Numbered from the stretch's first letter, positions 46,040-55,204 are shown. The stretch is DNA of 64,000 bases from Flavobacterium sp. LC2016-23 (GCF_009674775.1 NZ_WKKE01000017.1:1-64000), one strand, 5' to 3'. Numbers and translations: made by a program. The notes: generated by a model not told the origin, from the letters alone.

Positions 46040-46040
46040 C

Positions 46041-46649
46041 TTAAAGATCTTCTAAAAGCAATAAGTACAGATTTTTGGCAACACTTCCGTATTGTGTGAA
46101 ATCTTCTTCTTTTGCTTTTTCGAAATATTTTATTGTGGTAATATTGGTAGGATAGTCTCTTTCGTATTTGCGTTTAATAGCACTCAGACCATCACTTTTT
46201 ATAGCAAGAATCTGGCTGGTGGTAGCTATTATAACAATGTTGGGAGGTAATTCGTTTGGTTTGTCCTGTCTGATTTGTTTCGATGAAAATAAGATGGAGC
46301 CTTCATCAGCAATAAGGTTTTCGCAAGAGGCAAGAAGGAATTTAGGATTTCTTGGTGAAATATAAATTAATTTATTTTCCTCCAATAAGCTGAATAAACC
46401 CGGTTCGTAACATAATACTTCATTCTCGAACCAGTCGTTTTCTTCTAAAATATTTTCAAATTGTTCTGCTACTTCCTGTTTGTTTTCACAATACAAAAAT
46501 TTACCCCCGTTTTTCTTAAAATTAAAAATGAATCGCTCGTCAATAGATAAATGACTATCAGGATTTGTTGGATTCCCTCCATATTCGCTTTCAGTTTCTT
46601 CATCAGAAGCGGCATCGCTCGAACCAAATATTTTTTTGAAAAAATTCAT
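46041..46649 (-). CDS. LUD domain protein
   Basis: A 202-residue protein of the LUD (LutB/LutC-like, YkgG) family: ENDWFENEVLCYE, LIADEGSILFSSKQIRQDK and the conserved PNIVIIATTSQILA. LutC-type proteins take part in lactate use, but this stand-alone member has no lutA or lutB next to it. It starts the run that continues into cdsA. The function here is unknown. Confidence 0.8.
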   Translation of the reverse strand: MNFFKKIFGSSDAASDEETESEYGGNPTNPDSHLSIDERFIFNFKKNGGKFLYCENKQEVAEQFENILEENDWFENEVLCYEPGLFSLLEENKLIYISPRNPKFLLASCENLIADEGSILFSSKQIRQDKPNELPPNIVIIATTSQILAIKSDGLSAIKRKYERDYPTNITTIKYFEKAKEEDFTQYGSVAKNLYLLLLEDL

Positions 46650-46691
46650 TTTATATGAAATACTTTACATGTTAATTGAAAACGTTCAAAG

Positions 46692-46735
46692 ATAAAAAAA
46701 TCTTAATTCAAAAGGCTATTTTGAATTAAGATTTT
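46692..46735 (-). terminator. Rho-independent terminator of ftsH
   Basis: A perfect 17-bp stem (46697-46713 with 46719-46735) with a 5-base loop and a T-run on the minus strand. It separates rsfS-ftsH from the LUD-cdsA run. Confidence 0.9.
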
Positions 46736-46762
46736 AAAAAATATTAAATATTTCCGAATAAT

Positions 46763-48688
46763 TTAAGAAACTACTTCTTCCAGATTTTTGTCAAAAGTAC
46801 GTTTTCCGAAAATTGTTTCTAAGTCATCTTTAAAAATAACTTCTTTTTCAATTAGAATATCGGCAAGCTGATTTAGTTTGTCTTTATTTTCTTCAAGAAT
46901 TTGAATGGCTCTTTGGTATTGGCCTTCAATTAATTCTGAAATTTCTTTGTCAATAACCTTTGCTGTTTCATCAGAATAGGGTTTCGAGAAATTGTATTCG
47001 CTTTGACCGGTTGAATCATAATAGGTAACATTTCCTATTTTATCATTCAGACCATAAATCGTTACCATTGCACGAGCCTGACGGGTTACTTTTTCTAAAT
47101 CGCTTAATGCTCCTGTAGAAATTCTGTCGAAAGTTACTTTTTCAGCAGCTCTTCCGCCCATAGTAGCACACATTTCGTCTAACATTTGATCTGTTCTTAC
47201 GATTTGTCTTTCTTCCGGAAGATACCATGCAGCTCCTAAACTTTGTCCACGAGGAACAATCGTTACTTTAATAAGGGGTGCAGCATGCTCTAACATCCAG
47301 CTTACGGTTGCGTGACCGGCTTCGTGAATCGCAATTGCTCTTTTCTCTTCCGGCGTAATGATTTTGTTTTTCTTTTCAAGACCACCAATGATTCTGTCGA
47401 CAGCGTCAAGGAAATCTTGTTTGTCTACAGCCGTTTTGTTGTAACGTGCAGCAATTAAAGCGGCTTCGTTACAAACATTTGCAATATCAGCACCAGAGAA
47501 TCCCGGAGTCTGTTTGGCTAAGAAATCTAAATCAAGACCTTCTACTTTTTTGATAGGAGCTAAGTGAACTTTAAAGATTTCAGCTCTTTCACGAATGTCC
47601 GGTAAGTCAACAAAAATTTGTCTGTCAAAACGACCGGCACGCATTAAAGCTTTATCAAGCACATCAGCTCTGTTTGTCGCAGCCAGAACGATTACATTAG
47701 AGTTTGTACCAAAACCATCCATTTCTGTCAATAACTGGTTCAGTGTATTTTCTCTTTCGTCATTTCCGCCTGACATATTGCTTTTTCCTCTTGCTCTACC
47801 AACAGCATCAATTTCATCGATGAAGATAATAGCAGGAGATTTTTCTTTGGCCTGTTTGAATAAGTCACGTACACGCGATGCTCCAACTCCTACGAACATC
47901 TCAACGAAATCAGAACCTGATAAAGAGAAGAAAGGTACCTGGGCTTCACCGGCAACAGCTTTAGCCAATAAGGTTTTACCAGTTCCCGGAGGTCCTACAA
48001 GTAAGGCTCCTTTAGGGATTTTACCTCCCAGATTGGTATATTTTTCAGGGTTTTTCAGGAATTCAACGATTTCCTGTATTTCTTCTTTTGCACCTTCTAA
48101 ACCGGCAACATCCTTAAATGTTGTTTTGATATCTGTTTTTTCATCAAACAGTTTCGCTTTTGATTTTCCGATGTTGAAAATTTGTCCGCCACCGCCACCG
48201 GCTCCGCCTGACATTTTACGCATAATGAAAATCCATACACCAATAATGATGATGATTGGAAGCAGACTGATCAGAATATCGCTCCAGTTGTTTTTTTGCA
48301 GGAAATTAAAATCTTTCAGTTTGCCTTCGCCTACTGCTTTTTCTAATTTCGTCTGAAAAATCTGGTCGTTACCAATTTCTAAGGTATAGTGAGGACCTTT
48401 ATTAGGTCTTTCAAAAATATCTTTTGCTACTTTTTTATTTGCTGCATCTTTTAGTGCTGCAGCTGTCAGATATACTTCAGCTTCCGCTTTATTGTATACA
48501 ATGACTTTTTCAATTTGTCCTTTTTCTAATAAATTATTGAATTTAGAAGAAGTTAATTGTGCAGGTTCGCTTAAGTTTGATCCTCCGGTTGCAAAACTTA
48601 TAAATAAAAAAACTAGAAGTATTGCAGTATATATTAACCAGGGACTTATTTTAAATTTACTCGGGTTTGGATTATTATCTTTAGCCAT
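46763..48688 (-). CDS. ftsH: ATP-dependent zinc metalloprotease FtsH
   Basis: A membrane-bound AAA+ protease that degrades membrane and regulatory proteins. Two N-terminal membrane segments (about 15-33 and 138-156) flank a periplasmic domain. The Gly-rich stretch, Walker A GPPGTGKTLLAKAVAG (about 228-243), second region of homology (ATNRADVLDKALMRAGRFDR) and zinc motif HEAGH (about 451-455) are all present. Length 641 is standard. It follows rsfS by 15 bp and ends at a strong terminator. Confidence 0.97.
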   Translation of the reverse strand: MAKDNNPNPSKFKISPWLIYTAILLVFLFISFATGGSNLSEPAQLTSSKFNNLLEKGQIEKVIVYNKAEAEVYLTAAALKDAANKKVAKDIFERPNKGPHYTLEIGNDQIFQTKLEKAVGEGKLKDFNFLQKNNWSDILISLLPIIIIIGVWIFIMRKMSGGAGGGGGQIFNIGKSKAKLFDEKTDIKTTFKDVAGLEGAKEEIQEIVEFLKNPEKYTNLGGKIPKGALLVGPPGTGKTLLAKAVAGEAQVPFFSLSGSDFVEMFVGVGASRVRDLFKQAKEKSPAIIFIDEIDAVGRARGKSNMSGGNDERENTLNQLLTEMDGFGTNSNVIVLAATNRADVLDKALMRAGRFDRQIFVDLPDIRERAEIFKVHLAPIKKVEGLDLDFLAKQTPGFSGADIANVCNEAALIAARYNKTAVDKQDFLDAVDRIIGGLEKKNKIITPEEKRAIAIHEAGHATVSWMLEHAAPLIKVTIVPRGQSLGAAWYLPEERQIVRTDQMLDEMCATMGGRAAEKVTFDRISTGALSDLEKVTRQARAMVTIYGLNDKIGNVTYYDSTGQSEYNFSKPYSDETAKVIDKEISELIEGQYQRAIQILEENKDKLNQLADILIEKEVIFKDDLETIFGKRTFDKNLEEVVS

Positions 48689-48703
48689 TAGAAAAAATTT
48701 TCT

Positions 48704-49075
48704 TTAGTATTTGTTTTCGATTGTAGTTATTTTGGCGTCACCCCAAAGGCTTTCGATATTATAGTATTCACGAATATGTTTCTGGAAAACATGTACCACG
48801 ATATGCACATAATCCATCAGGACCCACTCCGCATTATCGGTTCCTTCTACGTGCCACGGTTTGTCTTTTAAGTCTTTGGATACTGTTTTTTGAATTGAGT
48901 TTACAATGGCATTAACTTGGGTATTTGAACTTCCGTTGCAAATTACAAAATAGTCACAAACAGCCGTGTCTATTTCTCTTAAGTCAAGAATATCTATATC
49001 ATTTCCTTTTACTTCTTCGATTCCTTTGATTATGTTCGCCAATAGAACATCATTATTAATAGTCTTTTTCGCCAT
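48704..49075 (-). CDS. rsfS: Ribosome silencing factor RsfS
   Basis: It binds ribosomal protein uL14 and blocks subunit joining under starvation. The 123 residues match the Iojap family: DILDLREIDTAVCDYFVICNGSSNTQV, KPWHVEGTDNAEWVLMDY and VHIVVHVFQKHIREYYNIE. It precedes ftsH in one unit and diverges from birA. Confidence 0.94.
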   Translation of the reverse strand: MAKKTINNDVLLANIIKGIEEVKGNDIDILDLREIDTAVCDYFVICNGSSNTQVNAIVNSIQKTVSKDLKDKPWHVEGTDNAEWVLMDYVHIVVHVFQKHIREYYNIESLWGDAKITTIENKY

Positions 49076-49118
49076 GAATTATTTTATATGATTTTGTAAA
49101 GTTACCAATTTTTGTGAT

Positions 49119-49126
49119 TAATTTTG
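49119..49126 (+). promoter_or_regulatory. -7 promoter box of birA
   Basis: TAATTTTG matches TAnnTTTG and lies 43 bp before the birA start, in the divergent gap with rsfS. Confidence 0.4.
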
Positions 49127-49169
49127 AACCTTAACAAAATATTAAATTAAGTATAAATAAATTATTTGA

Positions 49170-49910
49170 ATGAAACTAATCAAACTCGATGCCATAGATT
49201 CTACAAACGATTTTCTTAAGGCCCTGGCCAGTCAGGAAGAGCCTGATAATTTTACAGTGGTAACAGCTGAAAATCAGACAAAAGGCAAGGGGCAAATGGG
49301 ATCTAAATGGCAGTCTGAATCCGGTAAAAACTTAATTATGAGTGTCTTGGTGAAGGATTTTTTGTTTGATAATGAGCAGGTTTTTAATTTAAGCGTTATA
49401 GTTTCATTAGCAGTAATCGAGACTTTAAAATCGCTGGATATTTCCAATTTAAGCATAAAATGGCCAAACGACATTATGTCATACAATAAAAAGATTGGTG
49501 GCATACTAATTGAAAACACCCTCAAAAGTGATGGCAGAATCGTGTCAGTTGTCGGATTAGGTCTTAATGTGAATCAGACTAATTTTGATGAATTGCCCCA
49601 TGCGTCGTCATTGACAGTACTTTCAGGAAAGACTTTTGATAAGGATATTTTGCCCTTTTTAATTACGGAAAAAATCGAGCAAAAAATTCAATCCTGGCAA
49701 ACGAATTCATCCGTTTTTTGGGAGGAATATTTCAATTCGCTCTTTCGAAAAGGAGTTCCTATGCCGTTTAAAAATCTTCATCCGCAAACTTCGGGACAAA
49801 ATTTTATGGGAATCATTCAGGGCGTTTCTCCTGTGGGGAAAATCCAAATACTTCTTGAAGATGATTCGGTTTCGGAATTTGAAATTAAGGAAATTCAGAT
49901 GCTTTATTGA
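49170..49910 (+). CDS. birA: Biotin--[acetyl-CoA-carboxylase] ligase
   Basis: It attaches biotin to carboxylase subunits. The catalytic signature is KGKGQMGSKWQS (about 35-46, equal to GRGRxGRxW), with KWPNDI (about 99-104) and KIGGILIEN (about 109-117). Length 246 lacks the N-terminal helix-turn-helix of the E. coli protein, so it is an enzyme only and not a repressor. Confidence 0.93.
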   Translation: MKLIKLDAIDSTNDFLKALASQEEPDNFTVVTAENQTKGKGQMGSKWQSESGKNLIMSVLVKDFLFDNEQVFNLSVIVSLAVIETLKSLDISNLSIKWPNDIMSYNKKIGGILIENTLKSDGRIVSVVGLGLNVNQTNFDELPHASSLTVLSGKTFDKDILPFLITEKIEQKIQSWQTNSSVFWEEYFNSLFRKGVPMPFKNLHPQTSGQNFMGIIQGVSPVGKIQILLEDDSVSEFEIKEIQMLY

Positions 49911-50045
49911 AAGGTTCTAAGGGACTAAGGTTCTGAGGTGCTAAGGTTTTTTAGGCTCAAAGGTGCAAAGGTGCAAAGGTTCAAAGGTTCAAAGGTTCAA
50001 AGGTTCAAAGGTTCAAAGTTGCAAAGGCTTAAAGTAGCAAAGAGG
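49911..50045. repeat. GTTCAAAG tandem and CTAAGG repeats after birA
   Basis: The region begins with CTAAGGGACTAAGGTTCTGAG-type units and continues with at least five GTTCAAAG copies. The remaining gap to 50158 holds no gene. Confidence 0.85.
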
Positions 50046-50158
50046 GAGAGGGAGAGGTGTTCTAATACTCTTGCACAGTCTTAAAGAAATTAAAACTTAA
50101 TGTTTTTGTGACTTTAAGAGAAGTAAATCTGCTAAATCTGCAGAATCTGCGTGAAAGC

Positions 50159-50188
50159 AAAAAAAGCCCGATCGTAAAATCGGACTTT
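50159..50188 (-). terminator. Terminator of the SRPBCC gene
   Basis: A 10-bp stem (50163-50172 with 50179-50188, one wobble) is followed on the minus strand by seven T residues. Confidence 0.8.
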
Positions 50189-50213
50189 AAATTTTAAGCA
50201 TTAATATCAATAC

Positions 50214-50606
50214 TTATAGTTTTGTCATATTAGCGGCCAGCGTTTCAATAAACTTGCTGATTGGCCCTTTGATCATCATGGCCATCATGGCATTGAATTC
50301 TCCTTCAAATTGCAGTTGTACAGCACTTTCGGTAGCAGAAATACTATCGATGTTAGAAACTAGTGTAAACGGAAGTTTATCGCTCGCCGCACCCAGAACA
50401 ATTTTGTTTGGAGCTACTTTTTCCTTCATTTTAAGTTTTATTTCCGGCATCCCTTTCAGTCCAAAAATAAAAGCATCTTCGCCTGTTACTTCAAATTTAG
50501 CAATATTATCGGGCATTAATTTTTCGAAATTCTTAACATCAGTCAACAAATCGAATAAATCCTGTGCTGATTTCTGAACAGTAACTTTTGGACTTTCTAA
50601 GTTCAT
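50214..50606 (-). CDS. SRPBCC (START-like) family protein
   Basis: The 130 residues fit the SRPBCC fold that binds hydrophobic ligands: SAQDLFDLLTDVKNFEKLMPDN at the start and GPISKFIETLAANM in the long C-terminal helix. No catalytic motif can be assigned. It lies between birA and pyrE, a grouping common in related genomes. Function unknown. Confidence 0.8.
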   Translation of the reverse strand: MNLESPKVTVQKSAQDLFDLLTDVKNFEKLMPDNIAKFEVTGEDAFIFGLKGMPEIKLKMKEKVAPNKIVLGAASDKLPFTLVSNIDSISATESAVQLQFEGEFNAMMAMMIKGPISKFIETLAANMTKL

Positions 50607-50624
50607 ATTTTTCTTTTTTTTTTA

Positions 50625-50830
50625 TTTTTTACCGCAAAGAGCGCTAAGATTTTTAATATACAATGTTTTATAAAGCGCTAAGTTCGCAAAGTTAGATCGA
50701 AATTAAAATCTCAATTTCCAAAAAAGAGCGAAGCGATTTTTTAGCTAAAATCTAAAATTATTTAACCGCAAAGGACGCAATCTTTTTTAATTTTGTAAAC
50801 TTTTTATAAACGCAAAAGTTCGCAAAGTTT
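50625..50830. repeat. TTTGCG/CGCAAAG repeat cluster before pyrE
   Basis: Two copies of the ACCGCAAAGAGCGCTAAG and CGCAAAGTTCGCAAAG class, at about 50628-50690 and 50763-50835, fill the gap between SRPBCC and pyrE, together with AATCTAAAATCTAAAAT units near 50850. Confidence 0.8.
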
Positions 50831-50874
50831 TGTCGATATAGTGTAATCTAAAATCAACAATCTAAAATCTAAAA

Positions 50875-51519
50875 TTATTCCTGTCCCCAGGTAGACGGAC
50901 TTCCGTTCCATTCCTGCAAGGTCGATTGCTGGTCTTCGGTGATATATTGTTTCTGAACCGCTAAATCCAAGAGGTTCTCGTAATTGCTTAAGGTATAAAG
51001 GTCAATATTAGCATTTTTGAAGTTCTCTTCCGCCACATTAAAACCATATGTAAAAATCGCTGCCATTCCTTTAATGTTAGCACCTTCATTACGTAAAGCT
51101 TCCACGGCCATCAGACTGCTGTTTCCGGTACTGATTAAATCTTCAACCACAACAACATTTTGTCCTTTTTGCAAAAAGCCCTCCACCTGATTTTGCCTTC
51201 CGTGTTTTTTGGCTTCCGGGCGTACGTATACAAAAGGCAATCCAAGGCTTTCGGCCACCAGAATACCAATTCCTATCGCTCCGGTTGCAACACCGGCAAT
51301 GACATCCGGTTTCCCAAATTGTTTCTCAATATTCTTTGCAAACTCATCACGAACATAATTTCTGATCGTTGGAAATGAAAGAATTAACCTATTATCGCAG
51401 TAAATAGGAGATTTCCAGCCAGAAGCCCATGTAAAAGGATTTTCTGGATTCAATTTAATTGCATTTATTTGCAAAAGCAATTCGGCTGTTTTTTCGGCAG
51501 TATCTTTATTAAAAATCAT
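50875..51519 (-). CDS. pyrE: Orotate phosphoribosyltransferase
   Basis: It joins orotate to PRPP to make orotidine monophosphate in pyrimidine synthesis. The PRPP-binding motif VVVVEDLISTGNSSLMAVE (about 119-137) and WASGWKSPIYCDNR (about 27-40) are clear. The start at 51519 (MIFNKDTAEKT) gives the usual 214 residues; the ATG at 51582 would add 21 residues lying inside the NUDIX gene. A full -33/-7 promoter overlaps the NUDIX start codon, so the pyrE transcript would have almost no leader. Confidence 0.95.
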   Translation of the reverse strand: MIFNKDTAEKTAELLLQINAIKLNPENPFTWASGWKSPIYCDNRLILSFPTIRNYVRDEFAKNIEKQFGKPDVIAGVATGAIGIGILVAESLGLPFVYVRPEAKKHGRQNQVEGFLQKGQNVVVVEDLISTGNSSLMAVEALRNEGANIKGMAAIFTYGFNVAEENFKNANIDLYTLSNYENLLDLAVQKQYITEDQQSTLQEWNGSPSTWGQE

Positions 51520-51523
51520 AGTA

Positions 51524-51553
51524 CAAATGTATAAAGTTTTTGTGAACGACAAA
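51524..51553 (-). promoter_or_regulatory. pyrE promoter overlapping the NUDIX start codon
   Basis: On the minus strand TTTG (51550-51553), an 18-bp spacer and TACATTTG (51524-51531) match the Bacteroidota consensus. Only 4 bp separate the -7 box from the pyrE ATG, and the NUDIX ATG (51527-51529) lies inside the box. Confidence 0.6.
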
Positions 51554-52138
51554 CCACTTTTTTTGACAAATGAAATCTCCAAAGAGACTAATTTTCAATT
51601 ATTCTTATTAGAGAGTATTGATATTGAGCAGCTTATAGTGAAAATATTTCAAAATAAAATTCAAAAAGCCTATTTATATCATCCTGACGAAAGGGAAATA
51701 ATGAAAACGCTCAAGGCCAAAATTCCTGTAACGAAAGCCGGAGGAGGATTGGTTTACAATAAAAAAGGCGAAGTTTTATTTATTTTCAGAAACGGAAAAT
51801 GGGATTTGCCTAAGGGCGGAATCGAAAAAGGGGAGGAAATTGAAGACACCGCTATGCGTGAAGTAGAAGAGGAGACCGGTGTTGGAAAATTGACCATCAC
51901 TGAAAAACTTCAGAAAACCTATCACGTTTTTAAACGCAACGGAAAATACAAACTCAAAATCACGCATTGGTTCGAAATGCAATCTGATTTTGAAGGAATT
52001 CCGGAAGGCCAGATCGAAGAAGGAATCGAAAAAGTGGCCTGGCTGAACCCGGAGGAAATCAAGGATGCACTTAAAAATTCTTATGAGAATATTAAATTGT
52101 TATTTGAAGAAGAAGTTAAGGCTTCAGTTGAGGATTAG
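51527..52138 (+). CDS. NUDIX hydrolase
   Basis: The C-terminal part (from about residue 65) is a NUDIX domain with the box GGIEKGEEIEDTAMREVEEETG, matching Gx5Ex7REUxEExGU. It hydrolyses nucleoside diphosphates linked to another group; substrate unknown. The N-terminal 60 residues (YKVFVNDKPLFLTNE) form an extra small domain common to Flavobacterium homologues. It starts 7 bp from pyrE on the opposite strand. Confidence 0.9.
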   Translation: MYKVFVNDKPLFLTNEISKETNFQLFLLESIDIEQLIVKIFQNKIQKAYLYHPDEREIMKTLKAKIPVTKAGGGLVYNKKGEVLFIFRNGKWDLPKGGIEKGEEIEDTAMREVEEETGVGKLTITEKLQKTYHVFKRNGKYKLKITHWFEMQSDFEGIPEGQIEEGIEKVAWLNPEEIKDALKNSYENIKLLFEEEVKASVED

Positions 52139-52278
52139 ATAATGATATAATTTGATAATGAGATAATTTGATAATTAGAAAATTCTATGCTGGAGATTCT
52201 GATTTAAGTATAAAAAAAAGTAAGTAAGACTTAGCAGCTTAGAATCTTAATGATTTAGAGGCTAAAAAAATCCAATAA

Positions 52279-52309
52279 AAAACCCCGATCTTTTTAAAAT
52301 CGGGGTTTT
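52279..52309. terminator. Bidirectional terminator after the NUDIX gene
   Basis: AAAACCCCGAT (52279-52289) pairs with 52299-52309, with A/T flanks, between convergent genes. Confidence 0.9.
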
Positions 52310-52331
52310 CATTTAATAGTTTCAGTTAAAT

Positions 52332-52556
52332 TTATTCGGCCTCCAGATAAGGATTTAAAATTTCGGCTAATTCATTGAGCCAATAAAAGTTGGATTCTAT
52401 TCCATTTGGTGGGGTTTCCTGTTCCCGCATTACGCCTAAAGCCAGTGTGTAATTTACCTGCCTGATTACTTTAGCCATATCTTCAGGGGCTATCGCGTGA
52501 TTAAAAAAATCAATTAGCCTTTTTTCGGCTTCTTTTGAAAAAGTGTTTGTACTCAT
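52332..52556 (-). CDS. Small conserved-looking protein, function unknown
   Basis: I do not recognise this 74-residue protein. It is helical and acidic (KEAEKRLIDFFNHAI, DMAKVIRQVNYTLALGVMRE, WLNELAEILNPYLEAE), without a signal peptide. Normal codon use and a terminator just after its stop support it as real. Confidence 0.65.
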   Translation of the reverse strand: MSTNTFSKEAEKRLIDFFNHAIAPEDMAKVIRQVNYTLALGVMREQETPPNGIESNFYWLNELAEILNPYLEAE

Positions 52557-52970
52557 AAACTACATTTTAGTGAATATTAAACCCGCGTAAATAATGCATC
52601 ACTATTGTTTTTAATAGCAAAACCTTATCACAAGAGCAATTGTATTTAATTCTAATGTCGTAGTTTAGAATTTCAAAAATAAGAAAAAACTTTCAATTTA
52701 AAAAAAAAAAACATCTTTATTTTTTCTGCTCTATTTTTGATATTGTTATGCATAAAACTGTGACATTTTTTTTTAAAATTATTTTTTGTCACAAAAAATC
52801 CGTGACAAATTTTTTATTCGCTTTCATTTTGTCACAAATTAAAGTATAAAGCTTACTAAGTTCAATCAATCGAAATTTGCTCAGATCTACACCTAAAGCT
52901 TTGCGTCCCCCCGCGTTTTTCAACCCAATCAAAAACAAAAAACTTAGCGAACTTTGCGGTTAAGAAAAAT
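52557..52970. other. Gap with GTGACA/TGTCAC inverted repeats
   Basis: TTTGTCAC and GTGACAAA (52785-52809, 9-bp spacer) form a perfect inverted repeat, and further GTGACA (52760-52765) and TGTCAC (52830-52835) copies flank it. This could be a repressor site or a hairpin. TTTGCG-class repeats occupy about 52895-52965. No gene is seen. Confidence 0.5.
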
Positions 52971-54698
52971 CTACAAAACACGATAAACCGGATACTGCAA
53001 ATGCGCCTTCTCATAATAAACAGAATGTTTGTAAATCCATTCTAATTGCGCTTCGGGATTTTTGGCAAATTCGGCATCATTTTGCTTTTTAGTTTCCAGC
53101 TCTGCTTTTAAGGCTGGATTTTCTTTTAAAAGTTTCGCCGCGGTATCTTCAAAAACATAGTCCGAATAATGTTCTTTTTGCTGTAAAATTGGGTCGAAGA
53201 AATTCCAGTTAAAAAAGGAATCAACCCCTTCCGGTTCGAAAGCTTCCAGTAGATATTTTACGCCTTTTTGATCTGTTGGAACCAGGTAATCGCCTTTCGC
53301 AAAAGTAACTTTTACCATTTTAGAAGTAATGGTTGTATTTCGATGAATGTAATGCCCTTCATAAGCCGACGGAACCGTTTTGAAATCGGCAATTTTATAA
53401 CTTTCAACTTCTATTATCGTATCCTTTTTTAAGGTAGAGTAGGTGATGGCATTGTTTTTCAAAAGATCTATAATATTCCAATACCCACGCGGAATAATAT
53501 AAGCGGTCGGAATGACAATTTCTTTCATGGATTTGAATTCCTTAATGTACGGAACGTCTTTTTTATAAGGTTTGCTGCGATCGTAGAACAAACGATTTCC
53601 GGTTGTAGCTTCGCTTTTTTTGTAACCCGCTTCATAGCCCAGGAATGAAAAAGGAGTCGTTTTGGTACTGTCCATTTCCCATTTCAAAGTATAGGTCTTT
53701 TTGGGTTTATATTGTTCTTCGTTTTTCAATCGAAGTTCTTTTATTTTTAGGTAGTTGGCGTCCATAAAATCAATGGTCGACTTCATGTATTCGTAGGTTA
53801 CTTTAACACGGTCGGCATATTTTTTCAGCATGTGCGTTTCTACCACAAATCCAATGGTATTGTAGAGCGACGTATAGCCGGTAGTATATCTCGGACTATC
53901 TGTAAACTGACCGAAACCTTTGTCCGGTGTATCTTTAAACGAATCGACGTAAGGTGTCGTTTCGATTTTTTTATTTTGTAAATCTTTTACCAAAGCAGGC
54001 ATCATTTGGGTATTCATAAAATCACCCAAAACAGTTCCTAATTTGTTGTGTTGCGTCATGATGTAGGTTAATTTGTACTGATAATCAGATCCGTTACTAA
54101 CGTGATTGTCTATAAAAACATCGGCATTTGTTTTCTGGAAAATCTCGACAAAACTTTTGGTGTTACGCGTATCCGATTTCATAAAATCGCGATTCAGGTC
54201 GTAGTTTCTGGCGTTACCGCGAAAACCATAAATTTCAGGTCCATCCTGATTGGCTCTTGTGGTGGAATTTCGGTTTAAAGCACCGCCAATATTATAAACC
54301 GGAATGGTGACGATAACCGTATTTTTGGGAGCCTTGATTTTTCCAAAAGCCAAATCGCGGAACAATTGCATGGTAGCGTCAATTCCGTCAGGCTCTCCGG
54401 CGTGTATTCCGTTATTCACTAACAGGACGGCTTTGTTTTTCTGAATTTTAGTAAAGTCAAATTCTTTGTCCGGATTAAAAGTAATCATATGTAACGGATA
54501 TCCTGAATCTGTCAGGCCCATTTCGAGCATCTGGATTGTTGGGAAATCATGCGATAATAGCGTGTAGTAGTTGATGGTTTCGAAATAGTCTGCCGCCTGA
54601 TTTCCATTTCCTTTTTCGAAAAAAGTATCATATTTTTTGGTGTTCTGAGCGAAAAGGGTAAGTGTAAAAAGGGAAATGACAATGGTAAAAAGTCTCAT
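52971..54698 (-). CDS. M14 family zinc carboxypeptidase, exported
   Basis: A signal peptide (MRLFTIVISLFTLTLFAQ) precedes an M14 peptidase domain. Zinc ligands are in NNGIHAGEPDGIDATM (His and Glu, about 97-112) and FIDNHVSNGSDYQ (His, about 198-210); the substrate-binding Arg is in RGNARNYDLNRDF. The C-terminal part (about 370-575) is a family-specific extension. It removes C-terminal residues from peptides in the periplasm or outside. The start at 54698 is chosen because it opens on the signal peptide; the ATG at 54725 adds nine residues. Confidence 0.9.
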   Translation of the reverse strand: MRLFTIVISLFTLTLFAQNTKKYDTFFEKGNGNQAADYFETINYYTLLSHDFPTIQMLEMGLTDSGYPLHMITFNPDKEFDFTKIQKNKAVLLVNNGIHAGEPDGIDATMQLFRDLAFGKIKAPKNTVIVTIPVYNIGGALNRNSTTRANQDGPEIYGFRGNARNYDLNRDFMKSDTRNTKSFVEIFQKTNADVFIDNHVSNGSDYQYKLTYIMTQHNKLGTVLGDFMNTQMMPALVKDLQNKKIETTPYVDSFKDTPDKGFGQFTDSPRYTTGYTSLYNTIGFVVETHMLKKYADRVKVTYEYMKSTIDFMDANYLKIKELRLKNEEQYKPKKTYTLKWEMDSTKTTPFSFLGYEAGYKKSEATTGNRLFYDRSKPYKKDVPYIKEFKSMKEIVIPTAYIIPRGYWNIIDLLKNNAITYSTLKKDTIIEVESYKIADFKTVPSAYEGHYIHRNTTITSKMVKVTFAKGDYLVPTDQKGVKYLLEAFEPEGVDSFFNWNFFDPILQQKEHYSDYVFEDTAAKLLKENPALKAELETKKQNDAEFAKNPEAQLEWIYKHSVYYEKAHLQYPVYRVL

Positions 54699-54744
54699 GA
54701 TTTGGGTTTTTAATAGAAAAGTCAAATATAAAGTTTTATTTGTT

Positions 54745-55165
54745 TCAGGTTTCAGGTTTTAAGTTGAAATGAGGGTAGGGCAATTTTGGCATTTAAACGC
54801 AAGGCACGCAAAGTTTTTTAATAATGGAAGGGTTTAAAAACGCAAAGTTCGCAAAGCTTTATAATCAAAACTTTTCGAACTTTGCGTGATTGAATAAAAG
54901 CAGCTTTACGAACTTTATGCATTCTAAGCGGTTACAATTGTTTGAGGTTTCAGGTTTCACGTTGAAATGTGGATAAAGCAACTTCGGCATTTTACCGTAA
55001 AGGATTTTAATTTATTTCACGCAAAGTCGCAAAGACGCAAAGAAAATAAACTTTGCGAATTTGTGTGATTGAGCAAAAAAAACTTTGCGTCTTTGCGACT
55101 TTGCGTGATTGAATAAAAAAAACTTTGCGTAAACCCTTGCGAACTTTGCGGTTAAAAAACTTGAA
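54745..55165. repeat. Repeat cluster with 26-bp perfect inverted repeat
   Basis: The gap before the helicase gene holds TTTCAGGTTT units and four TTTGCG-class segments. Arms 55017-55042 and 55083-55108 are perfect 26-bp complements built from GCAAAGTCGCAAAGACG. Frames through it are low-complexity and not genes. Confidence 0.92.
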
Positions 55166-55204
55166 AGAAAGAAAACGTGAAAACCTGAAACCACTTTTTT
55201 TAAC

